Shown: positions 23,240 to 34,535 of the stretch, in pieces | Layout of the letters: each line of letters opens with the position of its first letter | Position numbering within the stretch: the first letter of the stretch is position 1 | Source of the DNA: Roseateles sp. | Lineage (GTDB): Bacteria > Pseudomonadota > Gammaproteobacteria > Burkholderiales > Burkholderiaceae_C | Length of the DNA stretch: 64,000 bases | NCBI GenBank assembly: GCA_016790285.1 | Contig: JAEUPJ010000007.1 | Coordinates: forward strand, 1-64,000 | Direction of reading: 5' to 3' | Position numbers and translations under genes: made by a program | Notes under the pieces: model-generated | What the model saw: only the letters and a program-made list of their open reading frames with translations | What the model was told of the DNA's origin: nothing | Database searches by the model: none

Positions 23240-24733
23240 TCAGACCGCCATGCGCTCCGGCGCGACGTAGTGCCGGCGGAAGGTTTCGAAGTCCATCGTG
23301 TCAGCCGCCTCGATGCGGGCCTGCTCGGCCAGCGACTCCACGGCCAGGCGCTCGAAGCGGCGCTGCAGTGGCTCCGGGAACGGCAGCGCCAGCAGCGCGG
23401 CGCGCGTCGCGTCGCTCTGGCGGCGGATGAAGCCGACGTAGCTGTCGTCGAACTGCTCGTGCATCACGGCCAGCATGCGCGCCGACGGGCAGAGCTCGGG
23501 GCGCTGAAGTCGCTCGGCCACACGCTCCAGTGACTCGCGGTAGGCGTGGCCACCGTGCACGGCGTCCAGCGCGTCGGCTTCGGCGGCACAGCCCGCGATG
23601 ATCTCCGCCGCCCAGTCGGCCAGCGAACGCTCGCCGCCCCGCCAGTGCTCCAGCATCAGGCCCGGCTCGCGGCCGCGCGCGGCGACGTGGTGCTGGTTGC
23701 GCGCATTGGCGGCGATCTCCGCGGGCGTGTCGTCGGGGCTTTCGGTGTTCAGGCAGCGCAGCAAGAAGGCGTCGAGCACGCGGATGGTGTCGGCGCCGAT
23801 GCCCACGGGCTCGAACGGGTCCAGGTCCATCAGCCGCACCTCGATGTACTCCACGCCACGCTCGCGCAGCGCGTGCAGCGGCCGCTCCCCCGGGCGGATC
23901 ACACGCTTGGCGCGGATGGTGCTGTAGAACTCGTTCTCGATCTGCAGCAGGCTCGTGGAGAGCTGGTTGTAGTCGCCGCCGGGTGTCTGCACGCCGATGG
24001 CCTCGTAGGCCGGGTAGGGCGTGGTCAGCGCGCCCTGCAGCGAGGCGGCGTAGCTTTCCAGGCAGTTGTAGCTGACGGCGATGCTCGCCTGGGCGTCGCT
24101 CTGGTAGCCCAGCCGCCCCATGCGCAGCGAGGTGGCGTGCGGCAGGTACAGCGTGCTGCCGGAGAGCCGCTGCAGCCCGTGCTCGCGGCCCGCGACAAAG
24201 CTCTGGCACAGCGCCGGGCTCGCACCGAAGAGGTACAGCAGCAGCCAGCCCTCGCGGCGGAAGTTGCGGATGGCGCCGAGGTAGCCGTCGGTGCTCACGC
24301 CGGGAATGGACCAGTTGTAGTGGATGCCCGAGATCGTCTGCATGCGCCGGCCGTAGCGCTGGCCCAGGCCCATGCGGTAGACGCTCTTGGCGCGGCCCAC
24401 GTTGCTGCTGCCGTAGCGGCCGATGGGAATGGTCTCGTCGGCCGGCAGGCCGCAGGGCATGGAGCCCACCCACAGCCGCTCTTCGGCCAGCGCGCGGTAG
24501 ACGGCCTGGTGGATCTCGGTCAGCTCGGTCAGCACGTCATCCACCCCGGCATGCACGCCGGTGATGAGCTCCAGCTGACTCTCGCTGTAATCGGTCGTGA
24601 TGTGCGGGTGCGTGAGCGCCGCGCCGAGCGCCAGCGGATGCGGCGTCAGCGCCAGGCCACCCCCGGGCAGGGCGCGCAGGCTTTCCTTCTCGATGCCGCG
24701 GCGGATGCCGAGCAGGGTCTCTTTGTTGTTCAT
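23240..24733 (-). CDS. gshA: Glutamate-cysteine ligase (proteobacterial type)
   Basis: 497 residues. It opens with RRGIEKESLRALPGGGLALT, followed by TTDYSESQLELITGVH, PCGLPADETIPIGRYGSSN and GIHYNWSIP, all diagnostic of the proteobacterial GshA. It joins glutamate and cysteine with ATP, the first and limiting step of glutathione synthesis, in the cytosol. It lies 46 bp downstream of a SulP transporter in the same direction. A sulfate importer beside a cysteine-consuming enzyme is sensible context. Confidence 0.95.
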   Translation of the reverse strand: MNNKETLLGIRRGIEKESLRALPGGGLALTPHPLALGAALTHPHITTDYSESQLELITGVHAGVDDVLTELTEIHQAVYRALAEERLWVGSMPCGLPADETIPIGRYGSSNVGRAKSVYRMGLGQRYGRRMQTISGIHYNWSIPGVSTDGYLGAIRNFRREGWLLLYLFGASPALCQSFVAGREHGLQRLSGSTLYLPHATSLRMGRLGYQSDAQASIAVSYNCLESYAASLQGALTTPYPAYEAIGVQTPGGDYNQLSTSLLQIENEFYSTIRAKRVIRPGERPLHALRERGVEYIEVRLMDLDPFEPVGIGADTIRVLDAFLLRCLNTESPDDTPAEIAANARNQHHVAARGREPGLMLEHWRGGERSLADWAAEIIAGCAAEADALDAVHGGHAYRESLERVAERLQRPELCPSARMLAVMHEQFDDSYVGFIRRQSDATRAALLALPFPEPLQRRFERLAVESLAEQARIEAADTMDFETFRRHYVAPERMAV

Positions 24734-24779
24734 GGCGTCCGGGGACCGGGAATCGGGGCGAAACGGTATCAGATTAGGG

Positions 24780-26453
24780 CTACAGCTGCCCTGGCACGTC
24801 CATGTCAGCCAGACTCGGTCTCAGGGCATGCTCTCCCGCCTGGATGCCCTCGTGGTGGCTGAGGTAGAGCGACACGTCGTAGCGCTCCAGCCAGCCGATC
24901 GCGCGCAGCCGGTCGAGCACCGGCCCCTTGACCTCGGAAAACTCCAGCCGCAGCCCTTCGGCGGCCAGCGCCGCGTGCAGCTCCTGCAGCGCCGTCAGGC
25001 CGGAGACGTCGATGTGGTTCACCGGCGCCATGAGCATGAGCACGCGCTGCGGCCGGCCCACGCGTGCGCGGTGCTCGCGCACATGGGCCAGCACGGCGTC
25101 GGCCAGGCCGCGGGCGTTGGTGAACACGAGGCTCTCGTCCACGCGCAGGCCCACCACCTCGGGCCGGCACTCGACGGCGTAGCGCTCGACGTTGCGGTAG
25201 TGCTGCGTGCCCGGCACGCGCCCGATGCGGGCCACGTGGGGCCGGGCGGTGCGCTGGATGAGCAGCGCCACCGACCCCACCACGCCGATGGCCAGCGCCG
25301 CGGCGATGCTCCACAGCAGCACGGCCGCCGTCACGGCCGCCATCAGCAGACCCTCGGCGCGCGCGTAGCGCCAGGCGTCGCGGTAGGGCTGCAGCGAGAA
25401 GCTGCCCAGCACGGCCACGACGATGGTCGCCGCCAGCACGGGCTTGGGCAGGTGGGCCAGCGGCCCGGCCAGCATCAGCATGGCCAGCGCCATGAACACG
25501 GCCACGAACACCAGGCTCCAGCGCGTGCGCGAGCCGGCCTCGTGCAGCAGGATGCTGCGCGAGAAGCTGCCGGCCACCGGCATGCCGCCGCTCACCGCCG
25601 CCACGAGGTTGGCCGCGGCCAGGCCGCGCATCTCTGCCGCGGGCAGCAGCTTCTCGCCGCGGCGCTGCGCGAGCGACTCCGACACCGCCAGGCTCGACAC
25701 GAACCCCATCAACGCCATCAGCGCGGCCGCCGGCAGCAGCTGCAGCCACAGCGCGGCATCCAGCGGGGGCAGGCCCAGCGGCAGCGCGAGCGACGGCAGC
25801 GCGCCCACCTGGGCCACGCCGCTCGCGGCGGGCGTGAAGGCTGATACGGCCATGGCCGCCACCAGCAGCAGCAGCGGCGCGAGCCGGGCCAGCGTTGGCA
25901 GCCCCACGCGCCGCGAGGCCAGCAGCAGCCCGATGGCCACGCCGCCCCACAGCGCGCTCTGCCAGCGCCAGCCGCCGTCCAGCGCCGACAGCGCCAGCGC
26001 GGGCAAGGTGAAGCCCGCCGCCGCGCTGCCCAGCAGCACGGGCAACTGGCCCGCCGCGATCATCAAGGTAGCGCCGTTCTCGAAGCCGCGCAGCGCCGGC
26101 ACGGACAGCAGCGACGCCAGCGCATCCAGACGCAGCAGCGCGGCCAGCGCGAGCACTGCCCCCACTTCGGCGGCCAGCACCAGCGCGCCGGCTTCAGCGC
26201 TGACGCCGGCCGGCAGATCACCGAGTGCCTGCGCGATCATCAGTGCCAGCACGGCCACGGGCCCGAGGCCGAGCACCGGGCTCGAGCCCAGCGCGGCATA
26301 GGCCAGCAGCGGCAGCAGGCTCGCGTACAGCCCCACCTGCGGAGGCAGCCCGGCGAGCATCGCGTAGGCCAGGCTCTGCGGGATGAGCAGGACGGCCACG
26401 ACGGCGCCGGCCATCAGGTCGGCGCGCCAGGTGGCGGGAGGTTTCAGCGGCAT
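24780..26453 (-). CDS. SulP-family anion (sulfate) transporter with STAS domain
   Basis: 557 residues: about 12 membrane segments (residues ~10-410), then a cytosolic STAS domain with HIDVSGLTALQELHAAL. Early motifs (LIPQSLAYAMLAGLPPQVGLYASL) are diagnostic for SulP. It is likely an inner-membrane sulfate or other anion transporter. I used the ATG at 26451-26453; the frame extends three codons to a TTG. It may be co-transcribed with gshA. Confidence 0.87.
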   Translation of the reverse strand: MPLKPPATWRADLMAGAVVAVLLIPQSLAYAMLAGLPPQVGLYASLLPLLAYAALGSSPVLGLGPVAVLALMIAQALGDLPAGVSAEAGALVLAAEVGAVLALAALLRLDALASLLSVPALRGFENGATLMIAAGQLPVLLGSAAAGFTLPALALSALDGGWRWQSALWGGVAIGLLLASRRVGLPTLARLAPLLLLVAAMAVSAFTPAASGVAQVGALPSLALPLGLPPLDAALWLQLLPAAALMALMGFVSSLAVSESLAQRRGEKLLPAAEMRGLAAANLVAAVSGGMPVAGSFSRSILLHEAGSRTRWSLVFVAVFMALAMLMLAGPLAHLPKPVLAATIVVAVLGSFSLQPYRDAWRYARAEGLLMAAVTAAVLLWSIAAALAIGVVGSVALLIQRTARPHVARIGRVPGTQHYRNVERYAVECRPEVVGLRVDESLVFTNARGLADAVLAHVREHRARVGRPQRVLMLMAPVNHIDVSGLTALQELHAALAAEGLRLEFSEVKGPVLDRLRAIGWLERYDVSLYLSHHEGIQAGEHALRPSLADMDVPGQL

Positions 26454-26480
26454 CGGCGGCAAGTATCGACGCGCTGAAAA

Positions 26481-26505
26481 GCAAAAACCCGCCGGAGGGC
26501 GGGTT
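26481..26505 (-). terminator. Intrinsic terminator after the Bug receptor genes
   Basis: AACCCGCC and GGCGGGTT form an 8-bp stem with a 4-base loop. On the minus strand it runs into TTTTTGCTTTT. It closes the minus-strand chain ending at 26539. Confidence 0.75.
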
Positions 26506-26538
26506 GTGCGGGCAGCGCGCAGGCGCGAAAACCCGGAG

Positions 26539-27525
26539 TCAGTCGACCTTGGCGCCCGAGGCCTTGACGACCTTGGCCCACTTGGCGGTTTCAGCAGCGA
26601 TCAGCGCCGCGAACTCGGCCGACGTGCCGCCGCCGGCCACGGCACCCTGCCCGGCCAGCCGCTCCCGCAGCGCTGGCGTGTTCAGCGCCGCCGCGGCCTC
26701 CCGCTGCAGACGGGCCACCTGATCGGCAGCCTGGGTGACCGGTGCGAGCAGCCCGAACCAGGAACTGGCCTCGTAGCCCTTGAGCATCGGGCCGCCCGCC
26801 TCCGCCACCGTGGGCAGCTCGGGCACGGCCGGGCTGCGCTGCGCGCTCGTCACGGCCAGCGCCAGCAGCTTCCCCGCCTTGATGTGGGGCAGGGCCGAAG
26901 GGAGGTTGTCGAACATCAGGTCCGTGTTGCCGGCCATCAGGTCCATCAGGGCCGGCCCCGACCCGCGGTACGGAAAGTGCAGCATGAAGCTGCCGGTCAT
27001 CGTCTTGAAGAGCTCGCCCGCGAGGTGGATGGACGTGCCGTTGCCGCTGGACGCCATGTTGAGCTTGCCCGGGTTGGCACGCGCCACGCGGATCAGGTCG
27101 GCGACGCTGTGGATGCCGTAGCGCGCCGCATTGGCCGGGTTGAGCACGAGCACGTTGGGCACGGCCGCCACGAGGGTGACGGGGGCGAAATCCTTGACCG
27201 GGTCGTAAGGCAGGCGCGGGTAGAGGGCGGCGTTGATGGCGTGCGTGCCGACCGTGCCCATGAGCAGCGTGTGGCCGTCGGTGGCCTTGGCGACCTCGGC
27301 CGAGCCGATGTTGCCGCCCGCGCCGGGCCGGTTGTCGACGACGACGGCCTGGCCCAGGCGCTGCTGCAGCTCCGGCGCCATCGCACGGGCCAGCAGGTCG
27401 GTCGTGCCACCGGGTGTGAAAGGCACCACCAGCCGCAGCGGGCGCTGGGGCCAGCCTGACTGAGCGGCGACGGGCAGCGCGAGGCTGCCGGTCCAGGCAG
27501 CGACCTGGCGGCGATTGAGGCTCAT
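26539..27525 (-). CDS. Bug-family (TctC) tripartite tricarboxylate receptor
   Basis: 328 residues with a signal peptide-like start ([23 protein letters not shown]). Family motifs are [37 protein letters not shown] and a late [14 protein letters not shown]. It is a periplasmic extracytoplasmic receptor for small carboxylates or similar. No TctA/TctB membrane genes are adjacent, as is common for Bug proteins in Burkholderiales. It lies 27 bp after a paralogue, so the pair is a tandem duplication. Confidence 0.9.
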   Translation of the reverse strand: MSLNRRQVAAWTGSLALPVAAQSGWPQRPLRLVVPFTPGGTTDLLARAMAPELQQRLGQAVVVDNRPGAGGNIGSAEVAKATDGHTLLMGTVGTHAINAALYPRLPYDPVKDFAPVTLVAAVPNVLVLNPANAARYGIHSVADLIRVARANPGKLNMASSGNGTSIHLAGELFKTMTGSFMLHFPYRGSGPALMDLMAGNTDLMFDNLPSALPHIKAGKLLALAVTSAQRSPAVPELPTVAEAGGPMLKGYEASSWFGLLAPVTQAADQVARLQREAAAALNTPALRERLAGQGAVAGGGTSAEFAALIAAETAKWAKVVKASGAKVD

Positions 27526-27552
27526 GTCTGTCTCCTGTCTGCGCGAGGCGCG

Positions 27553-28587
27553 TCAGCGGTCGCCCTTGATGCCGGCCAGCTGGAGCACGCGCGCCCACTT
27601 CTCGGTTTCTGCAGTCATCAGCGCGGCAAGGCCTGCGGCCCCGCTGCCTTGCACGAGCATGCCACGTTGCGTGAGGCGTTCACGCAGCGCGGGCTGGGCG
27701 AGTGCAGCGACGCAGTCGCGCTGCAGGCGCGCCACCTGGTCGGGCGGCTGGCTGGCGGGGGCATACAGGGCCGTCCAGGCGCTGGCTTCGTAGCCACGCA
27801 GCGCCGGGCCGCCGGCCTCTTCCAGGGTGGGCAGCTCCGGCAGGCTGGGGCTGCGGCGGGCGCTGGTGACGCCCAGCGCGAGCAGCTTGCCGGCGCGGAT
27901 CTGCGCCAGCGCCGTGGGCAGGGCGTCGAACATCAGGTCCATGTTGCCGGCGACGACGTCCTGCTGGGCCGAGGCCGTGCTGCGGTAGGGAAAGTGCAGC
28001 ATGTACGTCTGCGTGAGCCGCTTGAACAGCTCGCCGGCCAGGTGCGTGGGCGTGCCGTTGCCACCAGAGGCGATGTGCAGCCGGCCAGGCTGCGCCGTGG
28101 CGGCGTGGATGAGGTCGGTCAGGCGACGCACGCCCAGGCTCTGCGCCACCGCCGGGTTCATGACGAGCACCAGCGGCAGCGTGGCCACGAGGCAGACGGG
28201 GGTGAAGTCCTTCACCGGGTCGTAGGGCAGCCGGCTGGACAGCAGTGGGTTGATGACGTGCGTGCCCAGGCCGGCGATCAGGAAGGTGTGGCCGTCGGTC
28301 GCGCCGGCCACTTCAGCGCTGCCGATGTTGCCGTTCGCGCCGGCCCGGTTCTCGATGGCGATCGGCTGGCCGAGGCTGCGCTGCAGTTCCGGCGCGAGCT
28401 GCCGCGCGGCCACCTCGTTGGCACCACCCGCAGGAAACGGCACCACGAAGCGCAACGGGCGCGTGGGCCAGGGCGCGGGTGCGCCGGGCTGGGCCATGGC
28501 GTTGCCGCAAGTGGCTGCCAGCCAGGCCAGCAGATCACGGCGATGCAGGGAAGCAGGCGGCCTGCGGGGCGGCCGTGCGGGGCTCAT
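27553..28587 (-). CDS. Bug-family (TctC) receptor, tandem paralogue
   Basis: 344 residues. The N-terminal basic region and hydrophobic stretch (RRDLLAWLAATCGNAMA) form an export signal. The mature protein has [37 protein letters not shown] and LLALGVTSARRSPSLPEL, aligning throughout with the next gene. The binding pocket residues differ (GGANEV versus GGTTDL), suggesting another ligand. Its ATG overlaps the stop of the upstream GGDEF gene by four bases (28584-28587), so receptor and signalling protein are co-translated. Confidence 0.9.
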   Translation of the reverse strand: MSPARPPRRPPASLHRRDLLAWLAATCGNAMAQPGAPAPWPTRPLRFVVPFPAGGANEVAARQLAPELQRSLGQPIAIENRAGANGNIGSAEVAGATDGHTFLIAGLGTHVINPLLSSRLPYDPVKDFTPVCLVATLPLVLVMNPAVAQSLGVRRLTDLIHAATAQPGRLHIASGGNGTPTHLAGELFKRLTQTYMLHFPYRSTASAQQDVVAGNMDLMFDALPTALAQIRAGKLLALGVTSARRSPSLPELPTLEEAGGPALRGYEASAWTALYAPASQPPDQVARLQRDCVAALAQPALRERLTQRGMLVQGSGAAGLAALMTAETEKWARVLQLAGIKGDR

Positions 28588-30626
28588 GTCGGACCGGGCA
28601 ATTGTCGGAGTTGGACCTGGCCGTTGATGCAGGCCGCGTCGAAGTCTTGCAGGAGAGCCGCGAGCATATCTGCGTTGGGTGCCTCGACCGCCGTGATACC
28701 GACGCCGCGGTTGCGCCCCTCGGCCTTGGCCTTGTAGAGCACCATGTCGGCCCAGTTCACGGCCTGCTCCCAGTGCAGGTGCAGGCCCGGGCCCGCCGTG
28801 CCGCCGAGCGGGAAGCTGGCGAAGCCGATGGAGGCCGTGACGCGCAGCGGGCCCTCGGGCGTGTCGATGGCCTGCTCGCCGATGCCGCGCAGCACGCGCT
28901 CGGCCATCTGCGCGAGGTCGTCCCCGGGCAGGGCGGGCGCGAAGACGAGGAACTCCTCGCCGCCCCAGCGCACGACAAGGTCGCTGTCGCGCACCGCGGC
29001 GCGGATGCGGCGGGCCACCTCGACGATGACGGCATCGCCGGCCGCATGGCCGTGCCAGTCGTTGATGTTCTTGAAGTGATCGATGTCGATCATCATCAGC
29101 GCGCCTTCGAAGCCCTCGGCCGGGTGCTCGCGGGTGCGCTGGTCCATCACGGCCAGGAAGTGGCGGCGGTTGGACAGGTCGGTCAGCGGGTCGCGCTCGC
29201 TCTGGGCGCGCAGCAGGCTCTGGTTGGCCGTCAGGCGCGCCTGGGCGCGGCGCATGCGCACCAGCGTGACTCCCACCAGCGCGATCGACAGCAGCAGCAG
29301 CGCGCCCACGGCCAACCCCACCTGCTGCGCCAGCTGCTGGTTGGCGATCTGCTGGTCCTTGAGCTGGCCGTCGCGGGCGAGCAGGTCCAGGTCGCGCTGC
29401 TTGGCGGCGCTGTCGTACTTGCGGCCGAGCTCCTCCAGCGCCGCCGCGCGGTTGCGCTCGTTGGCCCGGTCGTTGAGCGCGCGCTCGGCATGCAGCGCCG
29501 TCAGCGCCTCCTTGAACTGGCCGGCCTCGGCCCAGGTGTCGGCCAGCTCGCGCAGCTCGCGGGCGCGCAGCACGAGGTCGCCGGGGTCGGTGCCGAACTC
29601 GCCCACGCGGGCGAGCTCCAGGCGCGCCTGGTCGAACTGGCGCAGCTTGATGTGGGCCACGGCCAGGTTGTGGTGCAGGCTGCGCTCGTAGAAGCGGTCG
29701 CCGAAGCGCTGCAGCACCGGCATGGCACGCTGCCCGGCGGCCAGGGCCTCCTTGAGCAGGCCCAGGTGCATGTAGGAGTCCACCAGGTTGGAGCGCAGCT
29801 GCGCGGCCAGGTGCGGCGCGTCGGCCTGATCGGCCAGCAGCAGCGCGGCCTCGAAGGCGCTGCGGGCGGCCTGCATGTCGCGCGCGCGGCGCTCGATCGC
29901 GCCTTCGTAGTTGCGCACCCGCGCGCCGGCCACGAGGTCGCCGGCGGCCTCGATCTCGGCGGCGTGCAGCTCGGCCCGGGCGGCGTCGAGCCGGTCCTGG
30001 GCCTGCAGCGAGATGGCCAGCATGCCCAGGCTGATGGCGGCCAGGTGCTTGTCGTCACCGCCTCGGGCCAGGGCCAGCGAACGGCGCGCGCTGGCCTCGG
30101 CGATGGCAAAGCTGCCCTGGGCGTACTGCTCGCGCTGCAGGAGGCGCAGGGCCTCCCAGGCGCTGCGGAAATCGCACCCCTGCTCGCGCACGGCGCGCTT
30201 CTCGTCGCCGGCCGGGCAGTGCTTGTCCAGGCCCGCGAGCGCCCGCGTCGCCAGCGGGCCGGCGGGCTTGCCCGCACGCTCCAGCGCCAGCGCGCGCAGC
30301 AGCCAGCTGCGGTCGACGCCGTCCTCGCGGGACATCAGCCGCTCGGCCACGGCCTCGGCCGCCTCGGTCTGACCTGCGTGCAGCAGCACGCGACCGCGCG
30401 CCATCAGCCAGGCCGCCTCGCGCGGCTGGCCGGGCCCGGCGTGGGTCGGCCAGCGCTGGTGCAGTTCGGCCAGCATGGCCTCGGGCGCATCGAAGGCGCG
30501 CCGTGTGAGGGCGGCCAGCTGGGCGTCTTCCGTGGCGGGGTCGGGTGCCACGACCGGCGCAGCGCCCGCGGACACGGCCGCCGCGAGCAGCACGATCAGG
30601 CGCAGGCCTCGGGTTGCCCAGCTCAT
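28584..30626 (-). CDS. TPR sensor diguanylate cyclase
   Basis: 680 residues: signal peptide (about 1-23), a ~380-residue periplasmic TPR-like helical sensor, one membrane segment (QQVGLAVGALLLLSIALVGV), then a cytosolic GGDEF domain. The active loop is RWGGEEF, with an RxxD inhibition site (RDSD) five residues before it, so feedback-controlled c-di-GMP synthesis is expected. I chose the ATG at 30624-30626; the longer frame to 31346 is antisense-like shadow within its neighbour. It overlaps the upstream GGDEF gene and the downstream Bug gene by four bases each. Confidence 0.88.
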   Translation of the reverse strand: MSWATRGLRLIVLLAAAVSAGAAPVVAPDPATEDAQLAALTRRAFDAPEAMLAELHQRWPTHAGPGQPREAAWLMARGRVLLHAGQTEAAEAVAERLMSREDGVDRSWLLRALALERAGKPAGPLATRALAGLDKHCPAGDEKRAVREQGCDFRSAWEALRLLQREQYAQGSFAIAEASARRSLALARGGDDKHLAAISLGMLAISLQAQDRLDAARAELHAAEIEAAGDLVAGARVRNYEGAIERRARDMQAARSAFEAALLLADQADAPHLAAQLRSNLVDSYMHLGLLKEALAAGQRAMPVLQRFGDRFYERSLHHNLAVAHIKLRQFDQARLELARVGEFGTDPGDLVLRARELRELADTWAEAGQFKEALTALHAERALNDRANERNRAAALEELGRKYDSAAKQRDLDLLARDGQLKDQQIANQQLAQQVGLAVGALLLLSIALVGVTLVRMRRAQARLTANQSLLRAQSERDPLTDLSNRRHFLAVMDQRTREHPAEGFEGALMMIDIDHFKNINDWHGHAAGDAVIVEVARRIRAAVRDSDLVVRWGGEEFLVFAPALPGDDLAQMAERVLRGIGEQAIDTPEGPLRVTASIGFASFPLGGTAGPGLHLHWEQAVNWADMVLYKAKAEGRNRGVGITAVEAPNADMLAALLQDFDAACINGQVQLRQLPGPT

Positions 30627-32722
30627 GCGCCGGCCCCCCGCGGCGTGAGCTCCCCGGCCTCGGTCGGGCGCAGGCTCTGCGGCCCGGTGAGCGCCTGCAG
30701 GCCCACGAGGCCTTCGCTCCACGCCGCCTCCAGCCGCGCGGTGAGCTGGGCGGCCGCCAGGGCATCCGCAGCCTCGATGCGCTCCACGCCGTAGGCCTTG
30801 TTGCGGCCATGGGCCTTGGCCAGGTACATGACGGTGTCCACGAGGTCGATGGCGCGCTCCCACGTCAGGCGCAGGCCATGTGGCGGCACGGGCAGGCTCA
30901 CGAAGCCGATCGAGGCCGTGACGACGAGCTCGCAACCCGCCAGCCGCACCGGCTGGCCGCCGATGAGGTCGAGCAGGCGCTGGGCGAGCTGCGCGCCGAA
31001 CTGGCCTTCGTGGCTGCGCGCGACGATGAGGAACTCCTCGCCGCCCCAACGCACGATGAGGTCGTCGTCCCGCACGGCCTGGCGCAGGCGGTTGGCGATC
31101 TCGATCAGCACCGCGTCGCCCGCGGCGTGGCCCTGGCTGTCGTTGATGCGCTTGAAGTGGTCGATGTCGATGAGAAAGACGCTGGCGGCCAGGCCTTCGC
31201 CGCTGGACAGGCTCTTGATGGCCGCCTGGAAGTGGCGGCGGTTGGCCAGGCCGGTGAGCGGGTCGGTCTCGCTCTGGCGCTTGAGCGAGGCGTTGCTGTG
31301 CGCCAGTGCCTCGTTGGTGCGGCGCACGCGCCGGAAGGCCTGCCACAGCAGCCCGAGCGAGACGAGCACGCAGCCGCCCAGCGCCGCCCAGAGCATCAGC
31401 GCGAGGTTGCGCTGGTGGACCTGCTCGGCCTTGAGGGCGTTGTCGCGGTTGAGCAGCTCGATGTCGCGGGCGCGCTGCTCGGCGTCCTGGCGCTCCTGCG
31501 CCTCCAGCAGCAGCTTGCGGGTTTCGTCGCGCAGCACGCGTTCGCTGACGCGGCGGTGTTCGCGGTAGGCCGCGACGGCACCTGCCAGGTCTCCGGCCTT
31601 TTCCAGGTAACCGGCGAGCTCCTCCCAGCCGGCTGACGCGTAGGAGAGCGCGCCCTGCTGCTCGTCCAGCGTGTTGCCGGCGCGCACGTCGTCGCGCCCC
31701 TCGGCCACACGGCCCATGGCGATCTTGGCCAGGCCGATGTTGGACCGCGCCACGCTCTCCGCGCTGATGTTGCGCGTGGCGCGCGCCAGGGGCAGGGCCT
31801 GCTCCGCCAGCTCCAGCGCCCGCGCCCAGTGGCCCTGGCGCAGGTGGTGGTCGGCCAGGTTGGCCAGGCCCAGGGCGCGCACGGAGTCTGCACCGGCGCG
31901 CGCGGCCTGCTCCAGGGCGTCGGAGTAGGCCTGCAGCGTGATGCCGGAGTCGGCGTCGCCCGCATGCACGATGCCGCGCATCGTGTAGACGCGGTTGAGC
32001 GTCATGGGGTCGGGGTCCTTCTGGGCCTCGGCCAGCGCTTGGCCGATCAGCTGGCGTGCGCGCGCCGGGGTGTCGGCCCGGCTGGACGTGAAGGCCAGCT
32101 CCACCAGGCTCAGCGCCACGCGCCAGGGCTGGCCCATCTGCTCGGCAAGCCGCAGTGCGGCGTGGCCGTGGTTGAGCGAGGCGTCGAGCTCACCCGAGTC
32201 GCTGCTGATGGAGGCGAGCTGGTCGTAGTAGCGCCAGCGGAACACCGGGCCCGCGGCGGCCAGCTGGGCGGCATCCACCGCGAGCAGGGTCTTGCGCGCC
32301 TCCCGCAGGTCGCCATGGGCGCGCAGGTACTCGGCGCTGGCCGTGGCCGCGGCCACGACAGCCGCCGCGCGCTGCGGCCCGGCCGGCCAGTCGCGCAGCT
32401 GCTGGCTGATCTGCTCGCTCAGGCCCCGGTCGCGCCCGAGGGCGGCGAGCCAGCCGCGCAGGGCGAGCACGTCCAGCTGGGCGGCGCTGCCCGGGGGCAC
32501 GCCCTGGGCGCGGGCGCGCAGCTCCTGCTCCAGCGCCGCCGGCTTGGCGCGCGCGGCGCGCTCGATGCGGTCCAGGTCTCGCTGGAGCTGGCCGTCGGTC
32601 GCCGCCGACGCCGCCGACGATGGCCCGTCGGCCGCACCGCCCTGGGGCGAGCACGCGCACAGCAGCGCGAGCGCGGCCAGGACCGCGCACAGCGTCGAAC
32701 GTGAAGCCGGGGATGGGTGCAT
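30623..32722 (-). CDS. TPR sensor diguanylate cyclase, lipoprotein-like N-terminus
   Basis: 699 residues. It opens with a lipobox-like LLCACSPQG (Cys at about 24), continues with TPR-type helices to ~460, a membrane segment (LALMLWAALGGCVLVSLGLL), then GGDEF with RWGGEEF and the RxxD site RDDD. A paralogue of the next gene with the same architecture; the two overlap by four bases. First gene of the chain GGDEF-GGDEF-Bug-Bug. The ATG at 32720-32722 is used; the frame's extra codon is TTG. The 121 bp upstream hold no gene. Confidence 0.87.
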   Translation of the reverse strand: MHPSPASRSTLCAVLAALALLCACSPQGGAADGPSSAASAATDGQLQRDLDRIERAARAKPAALEQELRARAQGVPPGSAAQLDVLALRGWLAALGRDRGLSEQISQQLRDWPAGPQRAAAVVAAATASAEYLRAHGDLREARKTLLAVDAAQLAAAGPVFRWRYYDQLASISSDSGELDASLNHGHAALRLAEQMGQPWRVALSLVELAFTSSRADTPARARQLIGQALAEAQKDPDPMTLNRVYTMRGIVHAGDADSGITLQAYSDALEQAARAGADSVRALGLANLADHHLRQGHWARALELAEQALPLARATRNISAESVARSNIGLAKIAMGRVAEGRDDVRAGNTLDEQQGALSYASAGWEELAGYLEKAGDLAGAVAAYREHRRVSERVLRDETRKLLLEAQERQDAEQRARDIELLNRDNALKAEQVHQRNLALMLWAALGGCVLVSLGLLWQAFRRVRRTNEALAHSNASLKRQSETDPLTGLANRRHFQAAIKSLSSGEGLAASVFLIDIDHFKRINDSQGHAAGDAVLIEIANRLRQAVRDDDLIVRWGGEEFLIVARSHEGQFGAQLAQRLLDLIGGQPVRLAGCELVVTASIGFVSLPVPPHGLRLTWERAIDLVDTVMYLAKAHGRNKAYGVERIEAADALAAAQLTARLEAAWSEGLVGLQALTGPQSLRPTEAGELTPRGAGA

Positions 32723-32843
32723 CAAGGTGGCGGCGAGGCGGTTGTGTCGCCTCGACCCAGCATTTCAGCGCGGCTCGGCCACCCGGTCGCGCGGGCGACA
32801 CCGCAGGAGCGTTGAAATTGCACGCTACCGCCGGCTCGCCCGG

Positions 32844-34531
<1,688 letters not shown>

Positions 34532-34535
<4 letters not shown>

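Noticed and set aside
30627-31346. Upstream extension of the second GGDEF gene
   Set aside because: It overlaps the real GGDEF domain of the neighbouring gene in another frame and lacks any motif; the ATG at 30626 with a signal peptide fits the ATGA coupling.
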